A stretch of DNA of 64,000 nt. Source: CAYSGX01 sp964518215. Lineage in GTDB: Bacteria > Bacteroidota > Bacteroidia > Chitinophagales > CAIOSU01. Made by a program: the position numbers and the translations under genes. How positions within the stretch are numbered: the stretch's first letter is position 1; each line of letters opens with the position of its first letter. Below the pieces are notes generated by a model. The model was given only the letters and a program-made list of their open reading frames with translations. It was not told the DNA's origin and did no database searches. The DNA is taken from positions 11,431-75,430 of the forward strand of contig CAZFFP010000007.1 of the NCBI GenBank assembly GCA_964518215.1. The letters run 5' to 3'. Shown piece by piece: positions 17,228-26,233 of the stretch.

Positions 17228-18649
17228 ATGTCTGAAAAAAATATTATTCTTATAGACCTCCCCACCTTTCCTAAAGGTATTGTTTCCTTATCCATACCAA
17301 TAATTGCTGCCTGTTTTAAAAAATATTTTGAAGTAAAAGCGTTTGACCTGAATATTGACAGCTTTGATGCCACTCAATATGTTGACGACAACACGCTGAT
17401 GGTGGGAATGAAAGTTTCTTCACAAAATGCTTCCATAGCAACGGAACTGACGCAAATGCTTAAGCGCAAATTCCCCTCACTTAAAATTGTTTGGGGCGGG
17501 GAGTATCCCAGTTTATTGCCGGAGGAGTGTTTAAAACATGCTCACTCTGTTGTTGCGGGTTTATTGGAGCCGGTGTCCGATGAACTGTCTGCCGACTTAT
17601 TGTCGGGAAACCTTAAAATGAAATATGTCGGGAAAAATGAAAATGTTCCTGAAATGATGCCGGTGCCCGACTTTAGTGTGTTGCCGCCTTTTCGCAAATA
17701 TCTTTCATTCATGGGGCTGCCATTAGAAACCTCCAGAGGCTGCACGGAAAATTGTATGTTTTGCATGGTGTTGGTAATGCAGAAAAAAAATTACTACCTA
17801 AAACCTGTCGAACAATTAAGCAAAGAGATAAAATTATATGACTGCAAGTTTATCAATATTGTTGACTACAATTTTGGGGTTAGCAAAGAACATGTTATCA
17901 ACGTGTCGCGCATCATAAAATCATCCGGTGCTTTGGGCTGGATGGCCGAAATGTGCATTGAGCTGTTGGACGATGATGAATTGCTGCAAGAAATGAGCAG
18001 AAGCCGCTGTCGAATGATATATTGCGGCCTGGAAAGTATAGAAGAAGAAACGCTTAGTTCCTTTAACAAAGACCGAACAAATCATGTTGAAAATTACGAA
18101 CGCATTATACGAAAGGCTCAATCGTACGGAATTCAGATTGCTGCAGGGTTAATTTTGGGCGCAGCAAACACCACTCCGCAAACTTTCATCAAGACATTCG
18201 ATTTTTTTCAGAAAATGGGAATTATATACACCAAACTAACATTTCTAACCTATAATCCCGGAACCAGAGTGCAGGAATATATGCGCAAAAAGGGTATTTA
18301 TCTCACGGATAAACATGAAGAGTATGACGGGGTTCGCTTTTCTTTTCTGTCGGAAGGAGTGGAGAAAGGTGTAGTCTTAAATGGCTTTGAATATTATGTG
18401 CGCGAATTTTACAGCATAACAAATATCTTGAAAAGAGCTTTAAAAACCAATGTGGATTTACTGGGAAAAGCAGAATTTTTTCTTTTTTCATATTGTTATG
18501 CAGATGTATATCGAAAGTCAATCGTAAACAATTATCTGCGATTTCCGGAAAATTTCGACAAACTGTTAATAAGCAAACATCAGCCGTCATTCACGCTTAT
18601 TTTAATGCAAAAGCTTCTTTTTATTGTAAGGGTTCTTCGAAAAAAATAA
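17228..18649 (+). CDS. B12-binding-type radical SAM protein
   Basis: 473 residues. An N-terminal cobalamin-binding-like domain (about 1-140; IPIIAACFKKYFEVKAFD, VWGGEYPSLLPEECL) precedes a radical SAM barrel with Cys172, Cys176 and Cys179 (SRGCTENCMFC). The B12 domain lacks an obvious DxHxxG His, as is common in this class. The C-terminal 120 residues are basic and partly hydrophobic, which may place it at the membrane. It is the last plus-strand gene of the halogenase-like unit and converges on the cytochrome gene with 18 bases between stops. Confidence 0.83.
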   Translation: MSEKNIILIDLPTFPKGIVSLSIPIIAACFKKYFEVKAFDLNIDSFDATQYVDDNTLMVGMKVSSQNASIATELTQMLKRKFPSLKIVWGGEYPSLLPEECLKHAHSVVAGLLEPVSDELSADLLSGNLKMKYVGKNENVPEMMPVPDFSVLPPFRKYLSFMGLPLETSRGCTENCMFCMVLVMQKKNYYLKPVEQLSKEIKLYDCKFINIVDYNFGVSKEHVINVSRIIKSSGALGWMAEMCIELLDDDELLQEMSRSRCRMIYCGLESIEEETLSSFNKDRTNHVENYERIIRKAQSYGIQIAAGLILGAANTTPQTFIKTFDFFQKMGIIYTKLTFLTYNPGTRVQEYMRKKGIYLTDKHEEYDGVRFSFLSEGVEKGVVLNGFEYYVREFYSITNILKRALKTNVDLLGKAEFFLFSYCYADVYRKSIVNNYLRFPENFDKLLISKHQPSFTLILMQKLLFIVRVLRKK

Positions 18650-18667
18650 ATCCGATGTAGAAAAATG

Positions 18668-19867
18668 TCAGGGCAAAATCTCAGACAGAATTATTGTTTT
18701 TTGAGCCATGAGGTCTCCGGTAGAATCATCTGCCCAATATCTCGATTTATTTAAGGCGGCAACCGTTAATGTTAAAGGGGTTTTGAATTTTTTAGGAAGC
18801 GTAATTAAATGTTTTACAGTATCGGCAAAAGGCTCAAATTTAATACCGTTGATGCCCGGAAGCTGATAGGAGTTGCCAAAATGAGCCACCATATCTAACG
18901 CGTGCTCTTCTCGTCTGTTTAGACGAATAGTATCGTAAAGAATAGTTCTTCCATTGTTATCAGAAATTGTGATTAAAGTAACAAAATCTCTGCACTTGCC
19001 AATTTTATGAGGCATGCTGTTGTTTGTCCAATCTATAATAACCTTGTCCCCATAGAGGGTGGCATTAAATCCGTTTAATATCATATTATTGTAGGCAAGA
19101 TTAATTTTTTCTTTAGGGTCCTTTCTCCAGAATAAATAATGAGTTCCTTTGCCATTTTTATATTCTTGGTGGCAACTGTTGCAGGTTTGTTTTTCACTTA
19201 CCAACCCTAATCTCATTAATTCATTAGACTCATTATAATTGTCTTTGTGACAGGCAGAACAAAAAATATCTGAACTTAAAAACATAGATGCCTTTGGAAA
19301 GCAGTAATCTATTAATTTTCTGTCTTCAGGTTTTTCAACAAATGAAGCAGAGGCTATAATGTTGTTTGGAGTATAATGACAAGTGATACAGTCTATTCCT
19401 GTTATCCAGGTTGAGGAATCTATCCTTGCTTGGTTGTTGGCGTAATAAGACGGGTGCGATTCGCTATTGATGTTTTTGAGGTCTGTGATAAATTCTAGTC
19501 CTTTATAATTAGATTCAAACAGGTTTTGAGTTGAATGGCAAGAAACACATTGCGAGCTTATTGATTCATTCACAAAGTGAGTGTAAGTCGTTTCTTTGTA
19601 ATCGGTACGGTTAACCTCCTCTTGATGATGCATCAGAGAAAGAAATGCATTTGCATGAGGACCTATTTTTTCGTTTTCATGTGCAGTATTATGACAAGAA
19701 ATGCATTTTTCTAATTTTTCTGCTCTGCTCAGTTCTGCATAAAGCTCGCGAGATTTTTCAGTTTTGTTTGTGAAACTGCAACTACGTAGCGATACGATTG
19801 CCAATAAACATAAGGCAATAACGTAAACAAGTGTAGTGCGCTTAAATAAAAAACCCCCATTATTCAT
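18668..19867 (-). CDS. Five-heme cytochrome c, membrane or lipoprotein anchored
   Basis: 399 residues. Five CxxCH heme-binding motifs at about 55 (CISCH), 107 (CVSCH), 160 (CITCH), 203 (CSACH) and 229 (CNSCH). A hydrophobic N-terminus (TTLVYVIALCLLAIVSLRSC) directs it out of the cytoplasm; Cys30 could be a lipobox Cys. The last 150 residues have no heme motif and look beta-rich. Many multiheme proteins of this shape carry electrons or reduce small molecules in the periplasm. Why such a gene sits among iron oxygenases is not clear. It is preceded by a 205-base spacer. Confidence 0.82.
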   Translation of the reverse strand: MNNGGFLFKRTTLVYVIALCLLAIVSLRSCSFTNKTEKSRELYAELSRAEKLEKCISCHNTAHENEKIGPHANAFLSLMHHQEEVNRTDYKETTYTHFVNESISSQCVSCHSTQNLFESNYKGLEFITDLKNINSESHPSYYANNQARIDSSTWITGIDCITCHYTPNNIIASASFVEKPEDRKLIDYCFPKASMFLSSDIFCSACHKDNYNESNELMRLGLVSEKQTCNSCHQEYKNGKGTHYLFWRKDPKEKINLAYNNMILNGFNATLYGDKVIIDWTNNSMPHKIGKCRDFVTLITISDNNGRTILYDTIRLNRREEHALDMVAHFGNSYQLPGINGIKFEPFADTVKHLITLPKKFKTPLTLTVAALNKSRYWADDSTGDLMAQKTIILSEILP

Positions 19868-20005
19868 AATCGGTATCTAAATTGAAATGTAAAGATTTAC
19901 TCACTACACAAATTAATAATAAAATTGCACTTCTTCAGAGAAACTTGCTTTTCAATATATCATTACTTGCCTCTTTAAATTTACCTTTCCGCCATATTGT
20001 CTAAA

Positions 20006-20044
20006 GCTTATAAACTGTTTTATCCCTTATACATCGGCTTATAA
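20006..20044. repeat. Direct repeat GCTTATAA upstream of the cytochrome gene
   Basis: GCTTATAA occurs at 20006-20013 and again at 20037-20044, a 31-base step of about three helix turns, in the spacer before the cytochrome start at 19867. The spacing suits a two-site regulator, but the words are short and AT-rich, so chance is possible. Confidence 0.2.
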
Positions 20045-20072
20045 GTTTATATCAGACAACTTTAGAAAGACA

Positions 20073-21785
20073 TTACTCATTAAAGTGCAATTCATATCTA
20101 AAAATCTGAAAATCTCCGTTTCGCCCGTCTTGAAGAACAATTTCTTCTACCGGACGAAATTCAACATCTATTTTATGAACAATATTTAAAAACGGCTCCA
20201 ATAAAGCCATTCGGTTTTCTGTAGAATAGTAAATTATATTTTCGGATTCCGCTCTCATAAATTCAAAAAACTCTTTTACACTATGTGCGTTACACTGACA
20301 GGTTTCGTTCAAAAACCTTTCGTAATCGGGTAAATAGGCAACTTGAGCCATGTCATAAAAAATCACATTTTCTCTCATTTGAAAAAAACGAAAAACAAAA
20401 TCGTCTAAAACTTCACGGCTCGATGTATCGAAGAAAATAAATTTCCCGTTTTGTTTAGAAAATATTTTTTCGGTGGTTGCAGCACGTTCACGAATCATTC
20501 TCTTATTAATGCCGATTTCTTTTTTCAGGAACCAAACATTCTGAAGTAATAAAGCGCCCAAGCCGAAAAGCAGTATCAATTTTATCTTTTGAAAATATTC
20601 ATAATGCTCAATCATAAACAACAAGTTGCCAACTATTGCGAGCTGAATAATCGGCAAAAAATGCCATTGCTCCATTTTTAAGGAGTATGCCAAAGAGCTT
20701 ATGATTATCCATATTGAAACATTGAACAGCATAGTTTTAAGAAGAAAAAAATTGTTTTTTAATCTGAAAAACAAGAATAGCAGCCCCGTCAATGTGAACA
20801 AATAGATGGTTAATAGTGGCATGTTTCTTTGCATTGTAGGAAAAGCCGTGTAAGATATTTGCTTATAAATATCCTTCGGTCTTGCAGAAAACATTTCTTT
20901 TTCAAAGGCAATTTTTTCGTCTGATATTTTCTTAAACAAATCATAATTGAAAGTGGCGCTATCAATTAAAAAAGAAGCTCTAGACATTTTGCGAATAAGA
21001 GCATCAACACTATCGGTTGCAATAACAGGTGGAGAGTTGTGCGAATCGGTTACATAAAACACCATCGGCTCTACATCTCTAAAGAAAGGATGTGTATTCA
21101 TAACATAGTAGAACCTTACAAAAAATAAAATAATGGCTAATGCAGGCAGCCAGTATAATTTCAAAAACCGAAACAAATTGCGGTCGGCAATTAAAACAAA
21201 AACCGATGCAATCAATGTGCCGCCTAAGCCCGACTCAATACGCATGGAGTAGCCCCAAAAAACAAAAAATGTAAGAAGCAAATATCCGCACCATCGGATG
21301 ATGGGCGTTTTAATTTGATAGTATCCTTTCCAAATGGCTAAAAGCGAAGTTGAGGTGAGCAGCATGCTAATGCCGGTAATTGAAAATTCGATAAATGACA
21401 CGCCAAAAATTAAAAGCATAGTAGCCGCCCAAACAATAAAAATTTTCTTAAAAGAAATGCTTGAGAGGTTTTTATTGGCTAATAACAGGAAAATCACCAA
21501 AGCCTGTATTATAACCCATGCCGAAAAAAGCAATAGTGCAGTCCACGAAAAAGAGGGGAGGTAATAATGAAGAAATGCCTGTACATGAGTCATGGGACTC
21601 ATGCCCATGTGGTAATTTTCGGTTATAAACACGCCCGATACGCTGCTGCTAACCATCATCGCCATGAATGACTCATAAAAACCCCAAATAGGGTCAATTA
21701 TAATGCAGGCCATTATGGAAAGAACTGTGGTAGTGAAAAATATTTTGCCTAGGCAAACCACTTCTTCTTTGTGTACATTATTCAT
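20073..21785 (-). CDS. Multi-pass membrane protein, GT-C-like, paralogue of 27260 gene
   Basis: 570 residues with about ten hydrophobic helices to residue 430 and a soluble C-terminal domain. The first outside loop carries acidic residues (DPIWGFYESF), as in GT-C glycosyltransferases that use polyprenyl-phosphate sugars. The C-terminus (NIIYYSTENRMALLEPFLNI) matches that of the 558-residue gene at 27260 (NIRLYATENRLALIKAYFEI), so the two are paralogues. Its start overlaps the stop of a PhyH gene (ATGA-type), so it is co-translated with an oxygenase. A GT-C role is inference; no catalytic motif is decisive. Confidence 0.65.
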   Translation of the reverse strand: MNNVHKEEVVCLGKIFFTTTVLSIMACIIIDPIWGFYESFMAMMVSSSVSGVFITENYHMGMSPMTHVQAFLHYYLPSFSWTALLLFSAWVIIQALVIFLLLANKNLSSISFKKIFIVWAATMLLIFGVSFIEFSITGISMLLTSTSLLAIWKGYYQIKTPIIRWCGYLLLTFFVFWGYSMRIESGLGGTLIASVFVLIADRNLFRFLKLYWLPALAIILFFVRFYYVMNTHPFFRDVEPMVFYVTDSHNSPPVIATDSVDALIRKMSRASFLIDSATFNYDLFKKISDEKIAFEKEMFSARPKDIYKQISYTAFPTMQRNMPLLTIYLFTLTGLLFLFFRLKNNFFLLKTMLFNVSIWIIISSLAYSLKMEQWHFLPIIQLAIVGNLLFMIEHYEYFQKIKLILLFGLGALLLQNVWFLKKEIGINKRMIRERAATTEKIFSKQNGKFIFFDTSSREVLDDFVFRFFQMRENVIFYDMAQVAYLPDYERFLNETCQCNAHSVKEFFEFMRAESENIIYYSTENRMALLEPFLNIVHKIDVEFRPVEEIVLQDGRNGDFQIFRYELHFNE

Positions 21786-22627
21786 AAACTATTTTCAAGA
21801 CTGCTTTTGGCTATTATATCTTTTGCTGTTGGTAATTCCGGAAGGACTATTTTGGGGTGTCTGAGAATAGCTGTATCGGGGATATTTACGTTTGGCAATT
21901 GCTCTAATAATTTGTTAAAGTCATTAGCCGCCAGCTCATGCCCGTTCACCTCTCCGTTATTATTGTCGTAATAAATTATGGGCGACTCAATATGCTTAAC
22001 GATAAAAGCCAGAATGGGTCTGCTTTCATTGCTTGTATTTGGAAATGAGCCGTGAAAAGCCGCTTGATGAAAGGCTAAGCAACTACCCGCTTTCAACGCT
22101 ATGTTTTCTTTTAAATTATCAGGAATTTTTTCGAATTCAATTCGGCTCGAATCAAGAGAAGCAGATCTGTAAGTTTTGAAATACCAATGTGAATGGGGGA
22201 TAATGCTCATGCCGCCATTTGCATTATTTGAATCATATAGCGGAATCCAGCAGGTCGCAAAAGCATGTTTGGTTTCATCTGTATAACTCCAGTCTTGATG
22301 ATAAACAAAAGTATCAAATGTTTTGGCGGGTTTAGTAATGAATAAGCACCCTAAGATTTCAAATGAATTAAAATGACCGGAAAGCTTTGCTTTCAACTTT
22401 TCTAAAATTAATTCAAACGGCTTCTTGCTTTCAGACAAACTTAAAGCCGACACACTGTAGTTGACTCCGTAAAACTGTCGTTGTTCCAGTCGCTTTTCTG
22501 CTCCATTTAAATCGGCATAAATTTCTCTCACAAAATCTATTTCTGAAGTTTCGAGAAATGGAAATGTAGTAAATCCTTTATTGATGAATTCACTTTCGGC
22601 TTGTTTATTTTTAAAGGGTGTTTGCAT
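21782..22627 (-). CDS. PhyH-family Fe(II)/2OG dioxygenase
   Basis: 281 residues with His110-x-Asp112 (VYHQDWSYTDE), His192 and Arg203 (AFHGSFPNTSNESRP). The start MQTPFKNKQAESEFINKGF is typical of the family. It overlaps the downstream GT-C-like gene by four bases. A 184-base spacer precedes it, so it may begin its own transcript. It is the only PhyH gene in the island on the minus strand. Confidence 0.86.
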   Translation of the reverse strand: MQTPFKNKQAESEFINKGFTTFPFLETSEIDFVREIYADLNGAEKRLEQRQFYGVNYSVSALSLSESKKPFELILEKLKAKLSGHFNSFEILGCLFITKPAKTFDTFVYHQDWSYTDETKHAFATCWIPLYDSNNANGGMSIIPHSHWYFKTYRSASLDSSRIEFEKIPDNLKENIALKAGSCLAFHQAAFHGSFPNTSNESRPILAFIVKHIESPIIYYDNNNGEVNGHELAANDFNKLLEQLPNVNIPDTAILRHPKIVLPELPTAKDIIAKSSLENSL

Positions 22628-22663
22628 TGAAAAATAAATAAGTTGATTGTTGATGCGGCTCTA

Positions 22664-22747
22664 CTAAATTTTTTTATACTTCGATGTTTCGTAATGCCAC
22701 AATATAAGTACGGTTGGTGTTAAAAAGATGAAAAACCCCAATAGCAT
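22664..22747 (-). CDS. Possible 27-residue membrane peptide
   Basis: A short open frame, MLLGFFIFLTPTVLILWHY plus a basic end SKYKKI, lies in the spacer between the PhyH gene and the cupin gene. It has one hydrophobic segment with a positive C-terminus, as small membrane peptides do. No clear ribosome site and no coding evidence beyond this; chance is quite possible in AT-rich DNA. Confidence 0.2.
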   Translation of the reverse strand: MLLGFFIFLTPTVLILWHYETSKYKKI

Positions 22748-22811
22748 TTTAATTTCTCAAATTTATAAAAAATAGACGGGCGCACATGAGTGCTTCATCG
22801 TTGAAAACATT

Positions 22812-23573
22812 TTAAACGCCAATAATTTTTTTGTATCTGGCAGCAGCCCAACTAAGTGGTATTTGCCAACCTCTCGACCACCAAAAGTTTATGGCAATGG
22901 AATCTTCTTCGTTTACTACATAATGCCACCACATAGATGGAATGAACAAGGTGTCGCCCGCATTTATTTCTGCCACAAAGGGTTTTGCATGGTGCAGTTT
23001 TGGAAATTTTTTGTAATCTGGTTTTTCCAGCTTTATTTTAGAAAAGTTGGGGTGTTTAGAAAAAATACTGTTGGGGTAAAGGTGGGTTTTGGGACTGAAT
23101 AGTATAATTTTTTTTCTGCCTTTCACCAATACAAGTATATTCTCTGGGATGTCTCTGTGAAGGGCGGTGGATGAATTTTTTGGCGCAATAAATATTCTTG
23201 AATTTAACACCTTGCCGTTGGCACAATACTCAGGCACCCAATAATCTTTTTTTATTTTTTTGTTAAAAAAATCTACAGGACTGGCAACTGCCTTTTTTTT
23301 GTCGATTTCGCGTGCCGGTAAAGTTTTATAAGAATGAAGGTCAGAAGAGCCGTTTACGATGTCCATCATTCCGATTTCAGAGCCGGCAAAATTTTCTGTA
23401 AAATATTCTGCAGACCATGCTTGCATCGCGGGCCAGTGGTCAACCAGATGTTTGATAATAATGGGGCGACTTTTTTTGACAAATGCTTCGAAAAATTCAG
23501 ACTTTGAAATGGCGCTAATACTGTTTATATAGTCGGGAGCCTGCATAGAAAGAGTTTCTCTATCAACCAACAT
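22812..23573 (-). CDS. Cupin-8/JmjC-type Fe(II)/2OG oxygenase
   Basis: 253 residues from ATG 23573; a longer reading from 23645 lies inside the radical SAM gene. The JmjC-like cupin core has His139-x-Asp141 (ALHRDIPENILVLVKGRKK) and His217 (IPSMWWHYVVNEEDSIA), with Asn229-Phe-Trp-Trp closing the fold. The start SRPIIIKHLVDHWPAM is typical of cupin-8 proteins, which hydroxylate proteins, peptides or small molecules. Its first 11 bases overlap the end of the radical SAM/SPASM gene, suggesting a coupled step. Confidence 0.85.
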   Translation of the reverse strand: MLVDRETLSMQAPDYINSISAISKSEFFEAFVKKSRPIIIKHLVDHWPAMQAWSAEYFTENFAGSEIGMMDIVNGSSDLHSYKTLPAREIDKKKAVASPVDFFNKKIKKDYWVPEYCANGKVLNSRIFIAPKNSSTALHRDIPENILVLVKGRKKIILFSPKTHLYPNSIFSKHPNFSKIKLEKPDYKKFPKLHHAKPFVAEINAGDTLFIPSMWWHYVVNEEDSIAINFWWSRGWQIPLSWAAARYKKIIGV

Positions 23574-24573
23574 TTTTAATAGCGTTGGCAACTGTAAGTC
23601 CTGGTTTTTGAAATAAAAGATTGAATTCGAGCATGGGACCAACAATGCATTTTGTACAGGGTGTTTCTTTGTTAAATGCTTCAGACCAATCTTCTTTCAA
23701 GAGGTTTATGCCTTTGACTTTTTCTTTAGTGTAAGCACACGGAAAAGCATTTCCTTCAGTATCAACAAATAAATATCCTCTTCCGGCAGCACATTTTTCA
23801 TCGGGGTCATATAGTGCCGAAACCGCATAATTTTCCCATTGGCTGATATATTTGAGATATGCCAGCGAACTTGCTATAGGAGCGCCTTCTTGTTTTTTTT
23901 CAATTAGATGTGTCCATATTTTTTTTAGTGCATCATTGCCGGAGTTGTGTTGTGGGACTTTATTGGTTACAATTTCAGTATCATAACATTCCGGCTGAAA
24001 ATGCACATTAATGTTTTCTTCTTTTGCCAAATTGAGCAGATAGCTGATGTCGTTCATTGATTGTTGATTGACTACGCAAATAGCGGTTACCTTTTTCCCC
24101 GACTCAACAATATGCCTGATCGCTTTTAGTATTTTTTCGAAACTCTGTTTGCCTCGGTTTTTAATATGGGTTTCGGGCGTGCCATCTAGGCTGGTAAAGA
24201 AATAATCTATTTCCCCAAGAATATTTTTAAATTTTTCATATAGCAGCAGGTTTGAGTTGAGGCTGACAAAAAAATCATGTTGCTTGCCCATTTTTATTAT
24301 TTCTAAAATATCTTTTCTAAAAAGAGGTTCTCCGCCTAATAATCCTAACCTTTTAACGCCAAGTTTTTTTAATCTTTTGAACAAAATATCTATCTCGCTT
24401 AATGATAGTTCAGGAGATTTCATGCTCGGAAAATTACAATAGCTACAATGTATATTGCAATTGTTAGACACAGCAAAAGAGGCAGAGAAAGGCTTCGGTT
24501 TTCCATTAAACGAATACGAAAGATAACTTTGGCTGAATGCCATTCCCATCTGCGCTATTTCATAAACTTTCAT
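23563..24573 (-). CDS. Radical SAM protein with SPASM-like C-terminus
   Basis: 336 residues. Cys39, Cys43 and Cys46 (NNCNIHCSYCNF) bind the SAM-cleaving cluster; LGLLGGEPLFRKDI is the GGE motif. The C-terminal part has further Cys residues (EKCAAGRGYLFVDTEGN, FPCAY, PCTKCIVG) in the SPASM/twitch pattern that holds an extra cluster. Such enzymes often mature peptides, but no precursor peptide is visible nearby, so a small-molecule role is equally possible. Its start overlaps the end of the UbiA-like gene by 14 bases, and its end overlaps the cupin gene. Confidence 0.84.
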   Translation of the reverse strand: MKVYEIAQMGMAFSQSYLSYSFNGKPKPFSASFAVSNNCNIHCSYCNFPSMKSPELSLSEIDILFKRLKKLGVKRLGLLGGEPLFRKDILEIIKMGKQHDFFVSLNSNLLLYEKFKNILGEIDYFFTSLDGTPETHIKNRGKQSFEKILKAIRHIVESGKKVTAICVVNQQSMNDISYLLNLAKEENINVHFQPECYDTEIVTNKVPQHNSGNDALKKIWTHLIEKKQEGAPIASSLAYLKYISQWENYAVSALYDPDEKCAAGRGYLFVDTEGNAFPCAYTKEKVKGINLLKEDWSEAFNKETPCTKCIVGPMLEFNLLFQKPGLTVANAIKNVG

Positions 24574-25360
24574 ATTGTAATTTTAATAATTGTGCCCAAC
24601 AGATTAAAAAGTAAAATCGAGAAACATACCAAGACAAGGATATGTTTCGAGTAATCATGTAAACTGCAAGAGGAATAAGGCAACTAATTGCCCACATCCA
24701 ATTGATATAAATATACAATAATGCGCCCAACAGAAAACAATAAAAAAAAATAATAGCTGTATGTAATTGGGGCAATGCCACTACTGTAGTTCTAATAGCC
24801 GCTTTTGAATCGGCATCTTTGTCGGTCATAGTTTGATATATGTGGGCTATTCCAGTCATGATTCCAACGATAAAAAAGAATTGAAGATTAATCTCGCCCG
24901 CAATGGAAATAAAAAGCCCTCCCCAAATTATAACGGCTATAATGTCTATTCCGGGAATGGCTTTAAACTTATAAGAATAGAGCCAGTTGACTATTAAAAG
25001 CAATAAAATCAAAACAGATTTTTCGTAAGAAAACCAAACCAGCGAAAGCAGTATGGGTAATATTGAAATAGAAATATTGGCAAAAAGAAATAAATTTTTG
25101 TGCTGAATAATAGAGGCAACAAATGAAGTGTCTTTTTTGGGGTTTAGCATATCTGCTTGCCGATCTTTGTAATCGTTAAGCCCGTAAAGTGCGCACATTA
25201 CTATTGCAGATATGGCGCTATCTAAAAAAAATGCGTTAGAAAAGTTGAATAAAAAATAAGCATGAATAACATTGAACAAAATTAGCCCGCCTTCGCCTTT
25301 TAAGAGTCTATGATACAGCGGAAAAAACAAAAATTTAAATACGACAAAAAGGGTGTTCAA
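24560..25360 (-). CDS. UbiA-family prenyltransferase-like membrane protein
   Basis: 266 residues, about eight to nine membrane helices. Both Asp-rich motifs of the superfamily are present: LNDYKDRQADMLNP (about 60-75) and TMTDKDADSKAAIRTT (about 175-190), which bind Mg-diphosphate. The family joins a prenyl chain to an acceptor, or phosphoribose to polyprenyl phosphate. The first motif (NDxxDxxxD followed by NPKK) is also reminiscent of the phosphoribosyl-transferring branch. Either way, it links the island to a polyprenyl or membrane-lipid substrate. It starts seven bases after the aspartyl-hydroxylase-like gene. Confidence 0.75.
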   Translation of the reverse strand: MNTLFVVFKFLFFPLYHRLLKGEGGLILFNVIHAYFLFNFSNAFFLDSAISAIVMCALYGLNDYKDRQADMLNPKKDTSFVASIIQHKNLFLFANISISILPILLSLVWFSYEKSVLILLLLIVNWLYSYKFKAIPGIDIIAVIIWGGLFISIAGEINLQFFFIVGIMTGIAHIYQTMTDKDADSKAAIRTTVVALPQLHTAIIFFYCFLLGALLYIYINWMWAISCLIPLAVYMITRNISLSWYVSRFYFLICWAQLLKLQYESL

Positions 25361-25366
25361 TATTTG

Positions 25367-26104
25367 TTATTTAGTTATTATCAAATAGAGGTATAGCAGC
25401 ACGGCTAAGGGTTTGGTTATTGCGGCTCTCAACCATAGCGGAGTTTTTTCATAAATACCCGCTTTAGATAGCAGCAGCCTCATCGCCTCTATGCCAAGAC
25501 AATGAGCGCATATCCATGTTCTTTTATGGGCAAACTCCGGTCTTATAAAATCAAAAATAAAAACGTAGCGATATTCATTTGTGTCGTTCCATGCTTCATG
25601 TTGATATGCATCGTTGAAAGCAAACACTTTTCCTTCTTCCCAGGCTACAGCATTGCCCTTAACACTAAGCCCCAACTCGGGCAATTTTCCGGGTATTTTT
25701 AATCCTAAATGACAACGAATAATTGCGTTGGTTTCACCACAGTGTGATTTCAGCTTGCTTTTAGGTGCTAAAGTGGTAATTCCTGCAAGAGTAATTTCGG
25801 GAAATCTGTCTAATATTTCGTGGGTTTTTGGGAAGTGTTTCTTGCCCATTTTGTATTTAAGCAGATAGTTTTTGAAGTAGATATTTTTCCAACTGTCAGG
25901 ATATGTCATTTCTGGGGCACCGGGGTTTTTGTATTCTATGTCGAACTTGCCGTCTATATAATCTTTAATCTCCTTTTTAATTTCGGGATAGTGCTCAAGA
26001 ATATATTTTACTTCCGGATATTCATCAGGATTATAAAATAACGGCTCATTTTCGGCATACACGGAATAATCTGAGTAAAAGAATTTTATTTTCGGAGGAT
26101 TCAT
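25367..26104 (-). CDS. Aspartyl/asparaginyl beta-hydroxylase-like dioxygenase
   Basis: 245 residues. The family core is intact: LKSHCGETNAIIRCHLGL with the first iron His121, and FAFNDAYQHEAWNDTNEYRY with the second His169. These enzymes bind iron with two His and no Asp, so Gly after His121 is normal here. Bacterial relatives include LpxO, which hydroxylates lipid A acyl chains, and peptide or amino-acid hydroxylases. A hydrophobic C-terminal end (AVLLYLYLIITK) may tether it to the membrane, as LpxO is. A second copy sits at 28949. Confidence 0.85.
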   Translation of the reverse strand: MNPPKIKFFYSDYSVYAENEPLFYNPDEYPEVKYILEHYPEIKKEIKDYIDGKFDIEYKNPGAPEMTYPDSWKNIYFKNYLLKYKMGKKHFPKTHEILDRFPEITLAGITTLAPKSKLKSHCGETNAIIRCHLGLKIPGKLPELGLSVKGNAVAWEEGKVFAFNDAYQHEAWNDTNEYRYVFIFDFIRPEFAHKRTWICAHCLGIEAMRLLLSKAGIYEKTPLWLRAAITKPLAVLLYLYLIITK

Positions 26105-26233
26105 CTATTTTTCATTTCAACTTTAAAATACACAATAAAATTAAGGACAGTTCTAAAAATTGTTCTTTTTATTTCCTCATTTCTTTCTTTTTATAAGGAG
26201 CGGGTGTGGTTTACAGAATTTTTTGAACGCCCA

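Noticed and set aside
22628..25360. RiPP precursor peptide near the radical SAM/SPASM gene
   Set aside because: I looked in the spacers; only a hydrophobic 27-codon frame exists and it lacks a leader/core form.
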